A DNA stretch of 55,856 bases, from positions 1 to 55,856 of the forward strand of contig JANXAG010000010.1 in the NCBI GenBank assembly GCA_025062375.1, in the 5' to 3' direction. Positions 28,342-36,362 of this stretch are shown here, one piece after another (position 1 is the first letter of the stretch; each line of letters starts with the position of its first letter). The stretch is from Anaerolineae bacterium (GTDB lineage Bacteria > Chloroflexota > Anaerolineae > SpSt-600). The translations under genes were made by a program, and so were the position numbers. The notes under the pieces are model-generated. The model was not told where the DNA came from, made no database searches, and saw nothing but the letters and a program-made list of their open reading frames with translations.

Positions 28342-29625
28342 CTACAAACTTTCACTTAGTACCTTTTCCGCAGCTTTCTTACCCAGTTCCACCGAGTAGT
28401 TCGTCCCCCGGTCCCAGGGATATACATGATGCATGGAGGCCCAGTAGAGGCCTGGGATGGGAGTCTCAAGGGATGGGACAAACCGGGAATGGTTCACCAG
28501 AGGGACTGGTTGGGCATATGGCTCCCGGAAAAGCCAGGTTTTCCGGATCCACTCAGGCTTGAAGGAAGGATTGAACCGGAGAAGGTGGGGGATGAAGAGT
28601 TCTTCTATCTTCTCCTTGCTGAGACGAAAATACTCGTGGGTGGTCGGAACGTAATCCCCCAGGTACACTATGTGATCGCCGCCGTAATGTGAAGGAGAAA
28701 TGTAATTGGTGTGTTCCACCAGGGCCAGGAAGGGGAATTCCCCCTTGGGCAGGTTTATCCAGTAGTGGCCGGAGGTCAGGGGGTGTTTCAAGGCTATCAC
28801 GAGAACTACTGCTCCCAGAGAACGCAGTTGGCTAAGATATTCCCGGTAATTGTCGGGTAGGCCCTTGACTATGGAGGCCAGGATTTTGGGAGAACAGGTG
28901 GCTAAGACGGCGTCAAATTTCTTAACTCCGGCCGGGCTTATTACCTCCAGGTGCCTGTCTTCTCTCCTTATTTGCTTCACCGGGCTTTTGAGGTGGATTA
29001 TGCCCCCTCTTTCCTTGATGTGGGAAGCAAGAACATCAGCGAAGGTCTGGAATCCCCCTTCCATGTAGCCCAGGCGAGGGCTGCGTTTGTGGAGGCGAGC
29101 CCAGAACCAGGCCATGTTCACTTCTTTGTAAAGAGGACCAAATTTCCCCGCCAGGAGGGGCTCCCAGAGCACGGTATAGGCCTCGTAGCCCATCCGACAC
29201 GAAAGCCATTCGTGAGCGGTGTAGTTTTCCAGAGGCTTCCACCTGGTGCTCAGGCGAAGGTAGAGGCCCACAAGTCCAAATCTTATCTTGCCTCTCCAGG
29301 AAAGATGGGGAAATCTCAGGACCGCCCAGGGGGAATCAAAAGGGTGGGCTTCGCCTTTGTACCAGATGGAGGTTACGGGCCTCGGGAAAAAAACTTTGTC
29401 CTTCAGCCCGAGCTCTTTCAAAAGCTCCAGCACTGTGTAGTCTGAAGCGAACCAGTGGTGGTAGAATCGCTCCAGGGGCCACTCCCAGTTTTCATCCTTA
29501 AAGCCTGATGCTAACCCCCCTACTCGCTCGGAGGCTTCAAAGATTTCCACAAAATGCCCTCTTTTGGTCAGTTCGTAGGCTGCTGTGAGGCCGGTGATTC
29601 CGGCCCCTACAACCCCTACCTTCAT
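28342..29625 (-). CDS. FAD-dependent amine-oxidase/protoporphyrinogen-oxidase-like protein
   Basis: Flavoprotein with an N-terminal dinucleotide fold, MKVGVVGAGITGLTAAYELTKRG, and the second FAD-contact motif ASERVGGLASGF. The start is the ATG at 29625, which overlaps the queD stop (ATGA) and has GGAGGAAGG upstream; the frame could open 16 codons earlier but those residues do not belong to the family. A C-terminal FAD segment, GLYWASMHHVYPWDRGTNYSV, is seen. The family includes many NAD(P)/FAD oxidoreductases found near isoprenoid or polysaccharide genes. The substrate is unknown. The 428-residue length fits. It closes the - strand unit that begins at 31990. Confidence 0.85.
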   Translation of the reverse strand: MKVGVVGAGITGLTAAYELTKRGHFVEIFEASERVGGLASGFKDENWEWPLERFYHHWFASDYTVLELLKELGLKDKVFFPRPVTSIWYKGEAHPFDSPWAVLRFPHLSWRGKIRFGLVGLYLRLSTRWKPLENYTAHEWLSCRMGYEAYTVLWEPLLAGKFGPLYKEVNMAWFWARLHKRSPRLGYMEGGFQTFADVLASHIKERGGIIHLKSPVKQIRREDRHLEVISPAGVKKFDAVLATCSPKILASIVKGLPDNYREYLSQLRSLGAVVLVIALKHPLTSGHYWINLPKGEFPFLALVEHTNYISPSHYGGDHIVYLGDYVPTTHEYFRLSKEKIEELFIPHLLRFNPSFKPEWIRKTWLFREPYAQPVPLVNHSRFVPSLETPIPGLYWASMHHVYPWDRGTNYSVELGKKAAEKVLSESL

Positions 29626-29999
29626 CCACCTTCCTCCGGGTAATAGGTAGCCCAGGCGTCGGGCGATTCCCAAACCTGCACTTTGCTTACCTTCACGTTG
29701 GGGAGCGCCTTTTTCACTTCCTGATAGACAAAGGTGGCAATGTTTTCCGCACTGGGGTTTATGGAATCAAAGGGCGGAACCTCGTTCAGGTAAGCGTGGT
29801 CAAGGAGCGGGATTATCTTTTCGTCCAGTATTCGCTTGAGTTCGGTGAAATCAAAAGCCAGGCCAATTTCATCCAGGCTTTCCGAGCGGATTGAAACGGC
29901 TATTTGGTAGCGATGGCCATGGAGTTTTTCGCATTTACCTCCGTAAAGGCGGAGGCTGTGGGCAGCATCAAAGTGTCTCAGGACTGTAACTTCGTACAC
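29622..29999 (-). CDS. queD: 6-carboxytetrahydropterin synthase family protein (QueD)
   Basis: Zinc enzyme that turns dihydroneopterin triphosphate into 6-carboxy-5,6,7,8-tetrahydropterin, the second step toward queuosine and other deazapurines. Zinc ligands are H14 in DAAHSL and the two His of LHGHRY (~28-30). The catalytic Cys is in KCEKLHGH, and LDHAYLNE and SAENIA match the family. The length of 125 residues is typical. A GTG start follows AAAGGGGG. No queC, queE or queF gene lies nearby, so the pathway is dispersed, or the enzyme is a PTPS-like variant with another product. Confidence 0.92.
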   Translation of the reverse strand: MYEVTVLRHFDAAHSLRLYGGKCEKLHGHRYQIAVSIRSESLDEIGLAFDFTELKRILDEKIIPLLDHAYLNEVPPFDSINPSAENIATFVYQEVKKALPNVKVSKVQVWESPDAWATYYPEEGG

Positions 30000-30011
30000 C
30001 TTTACCCCCTT

Positions 30012-30797
30012 TTATCCGATGAATTCCCCTATTATGATTTTGCCCTCCAGTTCTTCTGGGGGAAGCGTGGAGGCTCTTTCAATGGTTACGCAATTTTCCT
30101 TCCAGAATTTGAGCATTTCCTCAGGTCCCCCCAGTTTGTTTTGCCTGCCGTAGTGGGTGGGACAGGAGCTCAGGACTTCTACGAAGGAGAACCCCGGGTG
30201 TATGAGGGCCTTTTTGAGGGCTTTAATCAGCTGATGTATGTGGAACACGGAGTAACGTGCGACATAGGTAGCCCCAGCCCCTACCATGAGTTTGCACAGG
30301 TCAAAGGGCCTCTCGGGATTTCCTTTCGGGGTGGTAACGGTGAAGGCCCCAGTGGGGGTAGTAGGAGTGACCTGGCCTCCCGTCATGCCGTAAATCATGT
30401 TGTTGGCGCAAATCACCGTCATTTCAATGTTGCGGCGGGCTGCATGAATCAGGTGGTTTCCGCCGATGGAGGCCAGGTCTCCATCTCCTCCTATGACCAC
30501 CACTTTGAGGGTCGGGTTGGCCAGTTTGATCCCTGTGGCGCAGGCCACGGCTCTCCCATGCAGGGTGTGAAGGGTATCGGCTGCATAATAAGGGCTTGGG
30601 ATCCATCCTGCGCAACCTATTCCGGATACAAAGACCATACGTTCAAAGTCCAGGCCCAGTTCGTCTATAGCCCTTAGGATAGCACCCATCAGGATGCCAT
30701 GACCGCACCCTGGGCAAAAGGCCGTTGGGAAAGTTTCAGAGCGAAGATAGCGCCGGATAGAGGCGTTGGTCCCGGGCTTACCACTCTTCCTCTTCAT
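30012..30797 (-). CDS. 2-oxoacid:ferredoxin oxidoreductase beta subunit (KorB-like)
   Basis: Thiamine-diphosphate subunit of a 2-oxoglutarate/2-oxoacid:ferredoxin oxidoreductase, which makes acyl-CoA, CO2 and reduced ferredoxin. FCPGCGHG (~28-35), the TPP/Mg motif GGDGDLASIGGNHL..ICANN, and SSCPTHYGR are as expected. The length is about 261 residues. The ATG at 30797 lies inside the end of the upstream gene. The alpha and gamma subunits needed for catalysis are not beside it, which is unusual because kor genes normally travel together. They may lie elsewhere in the genome or the beta subunit may have another partner. Confidence 0.9.
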   Translation of the reverse strand: MKRKSGKPGTNASIRRYLRSETFPTAFCPGCGHGILMGAILRAIDELGLDFERMVFVSGIGCAGWIPSPYYAADTLHTLHGRAVACATGIKLANPTLKVVVIGGDGDLASIGGNHLIHAARRNIEMTVICANNMIYGMTGGQVTPTTPTGAFTVTTPKGNPERPFDLCKLMVGAGATYVARYSVFHIHQLIKALKKALIHPGFSFVEVLSSCPTHYGRQNKLGGPEEMLKFWKENCVTIERASTLPPEELEGKIIIGEFIG

Positions 30798-30960
30798 CAA
30801 ACCTTTCCTCTTCCCAATCGGAGAAGAGCTCTTCTTCCTCTTCCTCTCCCAGCCGGAAAGTCAGGCATCCTTCATCGGGGTCAATTTCAATTTCCTTTGC
30901 CTGGCAGATGCCTTTTTTCCAGAACATACAGTCTTCAATATAGCAGCGTACCCTCGTCAT
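30778..30960 (-). CDS. DUF1540-like cysteine motif protein with acidic tail
   Basis: Sixty residues from the ATG at 30960, with GAGGGG seven bases upstream. The first half (MTRVRCYIEDCMFWKKGICQ, then AKEIEIDPDEGC) has four cysteines spaced like the metal-binding DUF1540 family. The second half is almost entirely Glu/Asp with aromatic residues (FSDWEEERFDEEEEW). Its 3' end overlaps the korB-like gene by 20 bases, so the two are probably coupled. The function is unknown; a small metal-binding or electron-carrier accessory is conceivable but not shown. An in-frame codon at 30996 would extend it through the hairpin region and is unlikely. Confidence 0.72.
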   Translation of the reverse strand: MTRVRCYIEDCMFWKKGICQAKEIEIDPDEGCLTFRLGEEEEEELFSDWEEERFDEEEEW

Positions 30961-30977
30961 TTTACCCCTCTTCAAAC

Positions 30978-31001
30978 AAACTGTGCGCGAACGCACAGTT
31001 T
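30978..31001 (-). repeat. Perfect 10-bp inverted repeat before the DUF1540-like gene
   Basis: AAACTGTGCG and CGCACAGTTT flank a four-base loop, which reads TTCG on the - strand. On that strand the stem is followed by TTTGTTTG, and the ATG of the DUF1540-like gene comes 18 bases later. It could act as an attenuator or an RNA stabiliser, or as a protein operator. Confidence 0.85.
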
Positions 31002-31030
31002 GCCCTGGGTATTTGTATCCCGCCTTTCAG

Positions 31031-31066
31031 TCTGCTCCATCCCAGGGAGGCGGTATTTGGAGCAGA
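31031..31066 (-). promoter_or_regulatory. Hairpin with 18-base loop, candidate structured leader
   Basis: TCTGCTCCA at 31031-31039 and TGGAGCAGA at 31058-31066 form a perfect nine-pair stem. The loop read on the - strand contains CCGCCT and CCCTGGG. Both have perfect complements further downstream in the same transcript: AGGCGG just after the stem, and CCCAGGG at 31003-31009 of the + strand numbering. This allows pseudoknot or alternative pairings between mobB and the DUF1540-like/korB-like genes. No known riboswitch consensus was recognised. Confidence 0.5.
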
Positions 31067-31083
31067 GCAATCGCCAAACTTGC

Positions 31084-31743
31084 TTAACCTCCTTCACCAA
31101 GGTCTACTTTTATAGAGATATATCGGCCAAGACCGCCTTGTAAGGCGGAGACCATCCCTTTTATCGTTCTGGCGACGATTTGACGAGTGAATTCTTTAAA
31201 GATAGGCACTCCTCTTCCGTCCACCGTGATAGAGACAAGTGGAAATTCCCGTTTCTCAAGAACCCTGGCCTCAAGGAGGTCCGCCAGGGCTTCAGTTTCC
31301 TCAAAGGAGAACTGGGGAACGGGCACATTGAGAGGTTCATCAGTAACCACTGCTAAGAGTTCCTGGGGCGAGCACAGGAGGTCGCCTCCCACAGCTTTGC
31401 GGTGGACCTCTATCTTGGGTTTGTCAGCTCTTTTGTAGCCTTCAGTGAGGATTATATCTACGTCGGTGATGTAAGAAGCTACTTCGTCCAACGTTAGCTC
31501 GCTTTCCAGTCTTTTTATCAAGGCCAGCCTGTTGGGGGAGGCTATCACCACCACATCGCTTCCGGCCTGGGCATGACGCCATGAATCTTTACCGGGATGG
31601 TCTATGTCAAAACCATGGGTATCATGCTTTATCGTGCCCACCCTGTACCCGCGTTTCTTCAGCACCGCTATCAGTTTTTCCAGAAGGGTGGTTTTGCCTG
31701 AGTTTGATCTCCCCACTACTGAAATTATGGGTGTTCCAGACAT
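31084..31743 (-). CDS. mobB: Molybdopterin-guanine dinucleotide biosynthesis protein MobB with C-terminal extension
   Basis: GTP-binding adaptor that assists attachment of GMP to molybdopterin. The P-loop is VVGRSNSGKTTLLEKLI (~8-24), followed by VGTIKHDTHGFDIDHPGKDSWRHAQAGSD, the MobB hallmark, and ILTEGYKRADKPKIEVHR. About 50 extra residues after ~165 (FPLVSITVDGRGVPIFKEF and on) go beyond the ~170-residue E. coli protein and form a small alpha/beta extension. The ATG at 31743 has GAGGGG upstream and follows the small membrane gene by 13 bases. Its presence implies molybdenum or tungsten enzymes in the cell; none is in the window. Confidence 0.92.
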   Translation of the reverse strand: MSGTPIISVVGRSNSGKTTLLEKLIAVLKKRGYRVGTIKHDTHGFDIDHPGKDSWRHAQAGSDVVVIASPNRLALIKRLESELTLDEVASYITDVDIILTEGYKRADKPKIEVHRKAVGGDLLCSPQELLAVVTDEPLNVPVPQFSFEETEALADLLEARVLEKREFPLVSITVDGRGVPIFKEFTRQIVARTIKGMVSALQGGLGRYISIKVDLGEGG

Positions 31744-31756
31744 TTCGCAAGGCCCC

Positions 31757-31990
31757 TCAGCGAATTATCAATGAAAGAAGGAGCATAAACACAAACATAA
31801 CCAGCGCCGTTATGCCCGCCCTTCTAAGGTCGCTATAAATGTAGGGGTATTCTTTCCGGAAGTCAACCCTTAAAGCTGGTCGCTCGGGGATTTTAACGAC
31901 AGGCGCAGGGCTTGGCTTTGAGACGATGGTTTTCTCTTCCCTTCGCTTTTCCTTACGGGCACGAACCTTTTTCTTCTTCTTTTTGGCCAT
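31757..31990 (-). CDS. Small basic tail-anchored-like membrane protein
   Basis: Seventy-seven residues. The first 20 are almost all Lys/Arg/Glu (MAKKKKKKVRARKEKRREEK), then comes a proline-rich linker, then IYSDLRRAGITALVMFVFMLLLSLIIR as a single C-terminal membrane helix. GGAGGAGGAAGG just before the ATG at 31990 sets the start. It is first in the unit behind the promoter at 32020-32047. No family was recognised; a basic N-terminus facing the cytoplasm could bind nucleic acid or ribosomes, which is speculation. Confidence 0.8.
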   Translation of the reverse strand: MAKKKKKKVRARKEKRREEKTIVSKPSPAPVVKIPERPALRVDFRKEYPYIYSDLRRAGITALVMFVFMLLLSLIIR

Positions 31991-32019
31991 CCTTCCTCCT
32001 CCCCAACGGTTTGGAAAAC

Positions 32020-32047
32020 ATTGTAGGCACAGAGGATTTTTTGTCAA
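32020..32047 (-). promoter_or_regulatory. Promoter for the small membrane protein-mobB unit
   Basis: On the - strand, TTGACA (32047-32042) and TACAAT (32025-32020) are 16 bases apart. Transcription would begin about 20 bases before the ATG at 31990. The -35 is a perfect consensus and the -10 has one mismatch. Confidence 0.8.
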
Positions 32048-32187
32048 GGACACCCCAGGCTCAGAGCTTCCAGCCTACTTGAGGGTAGACATGGCTTTGA
32101 AGAGGGCAGATGATGGCAGTTTTTTCCCATCGCTACAGGTGAGGATCTCTTCACCGGGAAACTGCAGGTGTTTTTTAAAGTTTTCTG

Positions 32188-32206
32188 GTGGCGTCGCCAC
32201 TTTTTT
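32188..32206 (+). terminator. Rho-independent terminator-like hairpin, + strand
   Basis: GTGGCG-T-CGCCAC is followed by six T. The orientation fits a + strand transcript, yet the coding genes on both sides are on the - strand. The surrounding 180 bases (32048-32228) hold no open frame I can support; another run, GGCAGTTTTTTCCC, lies at about 32115-32129. The hairpin may also help stop the - strand GT-C/NHL message, though no T-run is on that side. Confidence 0.6.
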
Positions 32207-32228
32207 CAGGCAATCCCAGGATAAAAGG

Positions 32229-35210
32229 TTACTGTTCCTGAGGGGGTAAGGTGAATTTCAGGATTCGGCAACTGCCAGAGTCTGCCACGTAAAGGTTCCC
32301 CTCCTTATCTACCGCCAGGCCAATGGGAAGGTTAAGTTGATCATAACGGCCAATGGAGAAAAGGAAATTGCCTTCTAAATCAAAGGCCAGGATACGGTGG
32401 AACTCCGGGTCGGTGACAAAGAGACGTCCATCCGGGCTTATCGCCAGGTATGGTTTGTTGACTACGGATTGGCTTTCCCAACCGTGGATGCGCCATTCTT
32501 TGATGAAGTAAAAGTTCTCGTCAAATTTCTGGATCCGTCTGTTCCAGGTATCGGCTACATAGATATTGCCTTGCGCATCCAAAGCTATTCCCACGGGTTC
32601 GTCGAAGAAGCCTTCCTGAGTGCCAAAGCCTCCCCACTGGCCCAGGAAAAGACCTTCAGGGGAGAATTTCTGGATCCGTTTGTTTCCCGTATCGGCCACG
32701 TAAAGGTTGCCCTGGCGATCAATGGCAATGGTTCTGGGGCCCCAGAAGGCCCCAGGCTGTCCCAGTTTGCCTTCGGTATTGACGAAGTGGCCCCATGAGG
32801 TTATGAAGTTCCCCTGGGAGTCAAACTTCTGAATCCGGTGATTCCATGTATCAGCTACGTAAATGTAACCTTTCTCGTCTACGGCTATCCCCCACGGTTC
32901 ACTGAACTGGCCTGGGGCGCTGCCGAAGCTCCCCCACTGGAGGATAAACTGCCCATTGGGCCCAAACTTTTGAATCCTGTGATTCCCTGAATCAACCACG
33001 TAGATATTGCCTTCTGCGTCCACAGCCAGGTTACGGGGGTCCAGGAACTGGCCCGGCTTTGCACCGCAGGTTCCAATCTCCAGGGAAGGTGTTATCGTTA
33101 AAAGCTTGCGGGCATATGGGTCAATTTCTTCGGGGGCGGGGGGAGGTGCAACTCCGAGTTCCCATACTTTCTGGTAAACGTCCTTGCGGACGTAGAGGTA
33201 GAAGTAATGCACGTAAGGCCATTGAGTGAGGGGGGTTTTGTAACGGCGATACAGGAAAACGTCCCACATTGCCCGTCGGATTTCGGGATCTTTGAGCATC
33301 TTCCAGAGCCGAGCTGGGGTCAGGCCTTTGTAGTCCTCCCTGGGCCACCAAACGAGCCGGTAAGCAAAGCGGTAGTACTGGTCGCCGAGAAAAGGCTTGA
33401 CTTTGTATTCGTTTTTGGGGCCCACAATAACGATGGGGGCGTCAAGGGCTTCGCGGGTCGGGTTAGAACCATAGTAAACCCGGTTGGGGTAATCCCTGAA
33501 GTACCACTCCAGGGGCCAGGTGGAATCATCGTCGTAGGCAAATTTTATCTGGCGATCCCCCACAGTGTGGAGGGAAATGAGATCAATCTGGGCCAAGGCA
33601 ATTTTTATGTCCGGGGTTCCGTGGGCGTAAACGATGAGCTCCTTGACGTTGTCATAATTAATAAAAGAGGCCATCCAGGCGAACCTGATGGTGAGGAGAG
33701 CCAGGAATACCCCCGCAAGAAGGCCCAGAGTTTTGACGAAGAGCTTCCCCCCCAGCTTTTTGAAATAAAGGTAGAGGAGGTAGCTGAAAGCTCCAAGAGC
33801 TATAAGGGCGGCAAGCCATCGCATGGTTATGGATAGTTTCTGGAGGGAAAGACCCTGGAACGGTCTCTGGGTGAGGACCTGTAAAAGGGTCGCGATGGTT
33901 GGGATCAGCAAGATAAAGGCTATTGGTCCTCCCTTTTCCCACCACTCTTTCCACCTGATTCTTTCAAGAAGTTGCCCTCCGAACATTCCTCCCAGCATTA
34001 CAAGAGGCAAAGCTGGGTGGAGCACAAGCCAGGGCATTTTTTCCCCTGCCCAGCTGTAAATTACCAGGGAAAGGATGAACCAGCAGGCCAGGAAGGCCTG
34101 GAACCAGGCTTTCTCCTTCTGGGGTTTGAAGAGGTAATAAATGAGACCAGCTGTGCCCAGAATAAGGGGCAGAAATTCGTAGAGAGGCAGCAGCATAAGG
34201 TAGTAGTACCAGGGCTGACCACCTCTCTGAACTCCATGCTGGGCAAGCCAGTAAGCGATGGAGCCTGGGATCCCTGTCACAAGGCCGTAGGGGTTGGTGA
34301 AGAAAGTGGTGAAAAGGGTCACGTGGATGGCCAAGAAGATAATGATGCTTATCCCGAGGGCTCTGGAGCTTATGGCACGCAAAGCAGGAGCAAAAGGCCT
34401 TTCCTGGGTTGTTCTGACTATCACGCCCACGGTCAAAATCCCTCCGATAACTCCAGTGAAGAAGGAGATGTAAGGGATTAGGGGGAGCACGGGTTTGGGA
34501 AGGAGTGCAGGTTTCTCCAGAGCTATTGCGCTAAGGGTCAAGATCAGGGCTATTAAAGCGGCTACAGCTCCGGTGAGGAAAAAGCGCATGGTTCTGGCCT
34601 CTTTTGCGCCCAGGCTCTCCCAGAGAAAACCGGAGAGGATGAAGACAACGCCAATGAAACCAGTTATGTAGGTTACTTCCTTAGTGGCGATGGCAAGGCT
34701 CAGAACAGCCGCCCCCAGGTAGAGCCAACGGTGTTCTCGTTCTTCCAGGAATCGGAAGAGGGCGATCACCAGGAGAGAGTTCCAAACGGCGATGTAGATA
34801 TCGTTACGGATGTATCGGGAGTAGTAGAGGAAAGATGGGGAAATTAAAAGGAGGAAAGAGGTGAGGAGTGCGCCGGTGGAACCAAGCCAGCGACGCATGA
34901 AATAGGGCAGAATAACAAGCACCACTCCGAAGAGAGCGGGGAGAATCCTGGCGGTGAAGTCGCTTACGCCAAAGAGAAAGTAAATGAGAGCGTTGGAGTG
35001 GAAAAGGAAGGGTCCGTGCATCATGGGGTTGTGCTGGTAACCTCTGCCGGAGTAGAGGTAATAGGAAAAGAGGGAGTGAAGGCTTTCGTCGTGGCTCATA
35101 GCCCGGGTTCCAAGGTCCCAGAATCGGGAAAAGATGGCGACGATGAGAAAGATCAGGTAGATCATTTTTTCGCGGTCTAATTTAAAAGAAACGGGCTTAT
35201 CCAGCGCCAT
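32229..35210 (-). CDS. GT-C glycosyltransferase-like membrane protein (TIGR03663 type) fused to six NHL repeats
   Basis: The first ~540 residues carry about 12 membrane helices. The conserved first-loop motif AMSHDESLHSLFSYYLY is typical of the Agl23-associated/TIGR03663 branch of dolichyl- or polyprenyl-phosphate-sugar dependent GT-C enzymes. A soluble part follows, and residues ~715-993 hold six NHL repeats with the core YVADTWNHRIQKF (six variants ending in VADSGSCRILKF), enough for a six-bladed propeller. The start is the ATG at 35210 with GAGGAG upstream; an earlier frame opening at 35276 lacks support. Its likely role is transfer or flipping of lipid-linked sugars, with the propeller as an external binding platform. 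The acceptor is unknown. Confidence 0.88.
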   Translation of the reverse strand: MALDKPVSFKLDREKMIYLIFLIVAIFSRFWDLGTRAMSHDESLHSLFSYYLYSGRGYQHNPMMHGPFLFHSNALIYFLFGVSDFTARILPALFGVVLVILPYFMRRWLGSTGALLTSFLLLISPSFLYYSRYIRNDIYIAVWNSLLVIALFRFLEEREHRWLYLGAAVLSLAIATKEVTYITGFIGVVFILSGFLWESLGAKEARTMRFFLTGAVAALIALILTLSAIALEKPALLPKPVLPLIPYISFFTGVIGGILTVGVIVRTTQERPFAPALRAISSRALGISIIIFLAIHVTLFTTFFTNPYGLVTGIPGSIAYWLAQHGVQRGGQPWYYYLMLLPLYEFLPLILGTAGLIYYLFKPQKEKAWFQAFLACWFILSLVIYSWAGEKMPWLVLHPALPLVMLGGMFGGQLLERIRWKEWWEKGGPIAFILLIPTIATLLQVLTQRPFQGLSLQKLSITMRWLAALIALGAFSYLLYLYFKKLGGKLFVKTLGLLAGVFLALLTIRFAWMASFINYDNVKELIVYAHGTPDIKIALAQIDLISLHTVGDRQIKFAYDDDSTWPLEWYFRDYPNRVYYGSNPTREALDAPIVIVGPKNEYKVKPFLGDQYYRFAYRLVWWPREDYKGLTPARLWKMLKDPEIRRAMWDVFLYRRYKTPLTQWPYVHYFYLYVRKDVYQKVWELGVAPPPAPEEIDPYARKLLTITPSLEIGTCGAKPGQFLDPRNLAVDAEGNIYVVDSGNHRIQKFGPNGQFILQWGSFGSAPGQFSEPWGIAVDEKGYIYVADTWNHRIQKFDSQGNFITSWGHFVNTEGKLGQPGAFWGPRTIAIDRQGNLYVADTGNKRIQKFSPEGLFLGQWGGFGTQEGFFDEPVGIALDAQGNIYVADTWNRRIQKFDENFYFIKEWRIHGWESQSVVNKPYLAISPDGRLFVTDPEFHRILAFDLEGNFLFSIGRYDQLNLPIGLAVDKEGNLYVADSGSCRILKFTLPPQEQ

Positions 35211-35247
35211 AACCCTAACTCCTCTGGACCTTATTAAGGGCAGGTAA

Positions 35248-35276
35248 AAGATAACATAACCTCGCCTTTTCCGCAA
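35248..35276 (-). promoter_or_regulatory. Possible promoter for the GT-C/NHL gene
   Basis: On the - strand, TTGCGG (35276-35271) and TATCTT (35253-35248) are 17 bases apart, a moderate match. It lies about 40 bases before the ATG at 35210 and back to back with a stronger + strand promoter. Confidence 0.4.
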
Positions 35277-35313
35277 GAGGCCAGGCCCGGCACCGCTTTG
35301 CAGGTTCGTTTTT

Positions 35314-35342
35314 TTGACAAAACCAGAGCTGTGGTGTAATAT
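35314..35342 (+). promoter_or_regulatory. Promoter for the M23 peptidase-bactofilin operon
   Basis: TTGACA at 35314-35319 and TAATAT at 35337-35342 are 17 bases apart. The start of transcription should be near 35349, leaving a leader of about 20 bases that holds GGAGGG. Confidence 0.8.
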
Positions 35343-35369
35343 GGTTATAACTTCCTGGAGGGCAAAGCT

Positions 35370-36362
35370 TTGCAGAGAAGGAGGAAGCCAGATAACTTAA
35401 CAATTTTGATCATTTCTTCGCCCGAAGAGCCCATAAAGCATTTTTCCCTCCCCCGTTGGACCCTTAAAGCAGTCCTGCTGATAGGCCTTGCTATCCTTTT
35501 AGTTGCAGGTTATTTTTCCCTTGAATATTACCGCAATTTGCAGGATCTGGCCGCTCTGAAGCGCGAGCAGGAGCTTTACCGGGATAAAATCCAGATCTTC
35601 CGCCTCATCCTCTACTCCCAGCAGGAAGAAATTCGGGAAATATCCCAGGAGTTAGAGACGGTCCAGACCAAAGTTAAGGAAGTTGAAGAGCTTGCAATGC
35701 AGGTCCGGGGCCTGGCCGGTTTACCTCAGCCTACCATTACTCCTTCAAGTCAGCAGGAAACTGTAAACTATTCCGGTTTTGTCGTTAAGAAAGTGGCGCA
35801 GGAATTAGCTACTGCCCAAAAGCTTAAAGAGGCCCTGGAATATCACAGAGCTGACCTTAAAAAACTTAAAGATTCCCTCGGTGTGCGGTTGCTCAAAATA
35901 CCTCCTGAAAAGAGAGACACCCCCGAGAAACTGCGGCGTGAGCTGGCTCTTCTGGCAGCTGCTCCCACTCGCTGGCCTGTGGATGTTAAGCCCATCATTA
36001 CTTCAGGATTCGGCCCTCGCGTGTTTATGGGCAAAAAAGAATTTCACACCGGCCTTGATATAGGGGTCTGGTATAAGACTCCCGTTAAGGCCACCAAGGC
36101 AGGTAAAGTGGTCTTTGCCGGGTGGAAAACTGGCTACGGCCTTACGGTGGAGATAGCCCACGAGATGGGTTATTCCACTATCTACGCCCATAATTCTTAC
36201 CTTCTGGTCAAAAGAGGTGAAGAGGTGAAGGAGGGCCAGGTCATCGCGCTCTCTGGAGATACCGGCAGGACCGATGGCCCTCACCTCCATTATGAAATCC
36301 GTCTGAACGGTAAGCCTCTGGACCCACTGGTTTTCCTTTCTCTGAATGTGGAGGAGAAATGA
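35370..36362 (+). CDS. Membrane-anchored M23 (LytM-type) peptidase
   Basis: Predicted zinc endopeptidase acting on peptidoglycan cross-links. One membrane helix is near residues 30-52 (LKAVLLIGLAILLVAGYFSL), then a coiled coil of ~60-180, then the M23 domain with GFGPR, the zinc ligands in EFHTGLDI (~222-229) and HLHYEI (~308-313), and the YAHNS His. All ligands are present, so it should be active. The TTG start at 35370 is supported by GGAGGG at 35357-35362 and the promoter just upstream. The stop overlaps the bactofilin ATG (ATGA). M23 peptidases paired with bactofilins shape the cell wall in several bacteria. Confidence 0.93.
   Translation: MQRRRKPDNLTILIISSPEEPIKHFSLPRWTLKAVLLIGLAILLVAGYFSLEYYRNLQDLAALKREQELYRDKIQIFRLILYSQQEEIREISQELETVQTKVKEVEELAMQVRGLAGLPQPTITPSSQQETVNYSGFVVKKVAQELATAQKLKEALEYHRADLKKLKDSLGVRLLKIPPEKRDTPEKLRRELALLAAAPTRWPVDVKPIITSGFGPRVFMGKKEFHTGLDIGVWYKTPVKATKAGKVVFAGWKTGYGLTVEIAHEMGYSTIYAHNSYLLVKRGEEVKEGQVIALSGDTGRTDGPHLHYEIRLNGKPLDPLVFLSLNVEEK

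Noticed and set aside
30978-31001. LexA-type SOS box (CTGT...ACAG) upstream of the DUF1540-like gene
   Set aside because: The half-sites are two bases further apart than the proteobacterial box, the motif is part of a longer perfect hairpin, and no SOS gene is adjacent.
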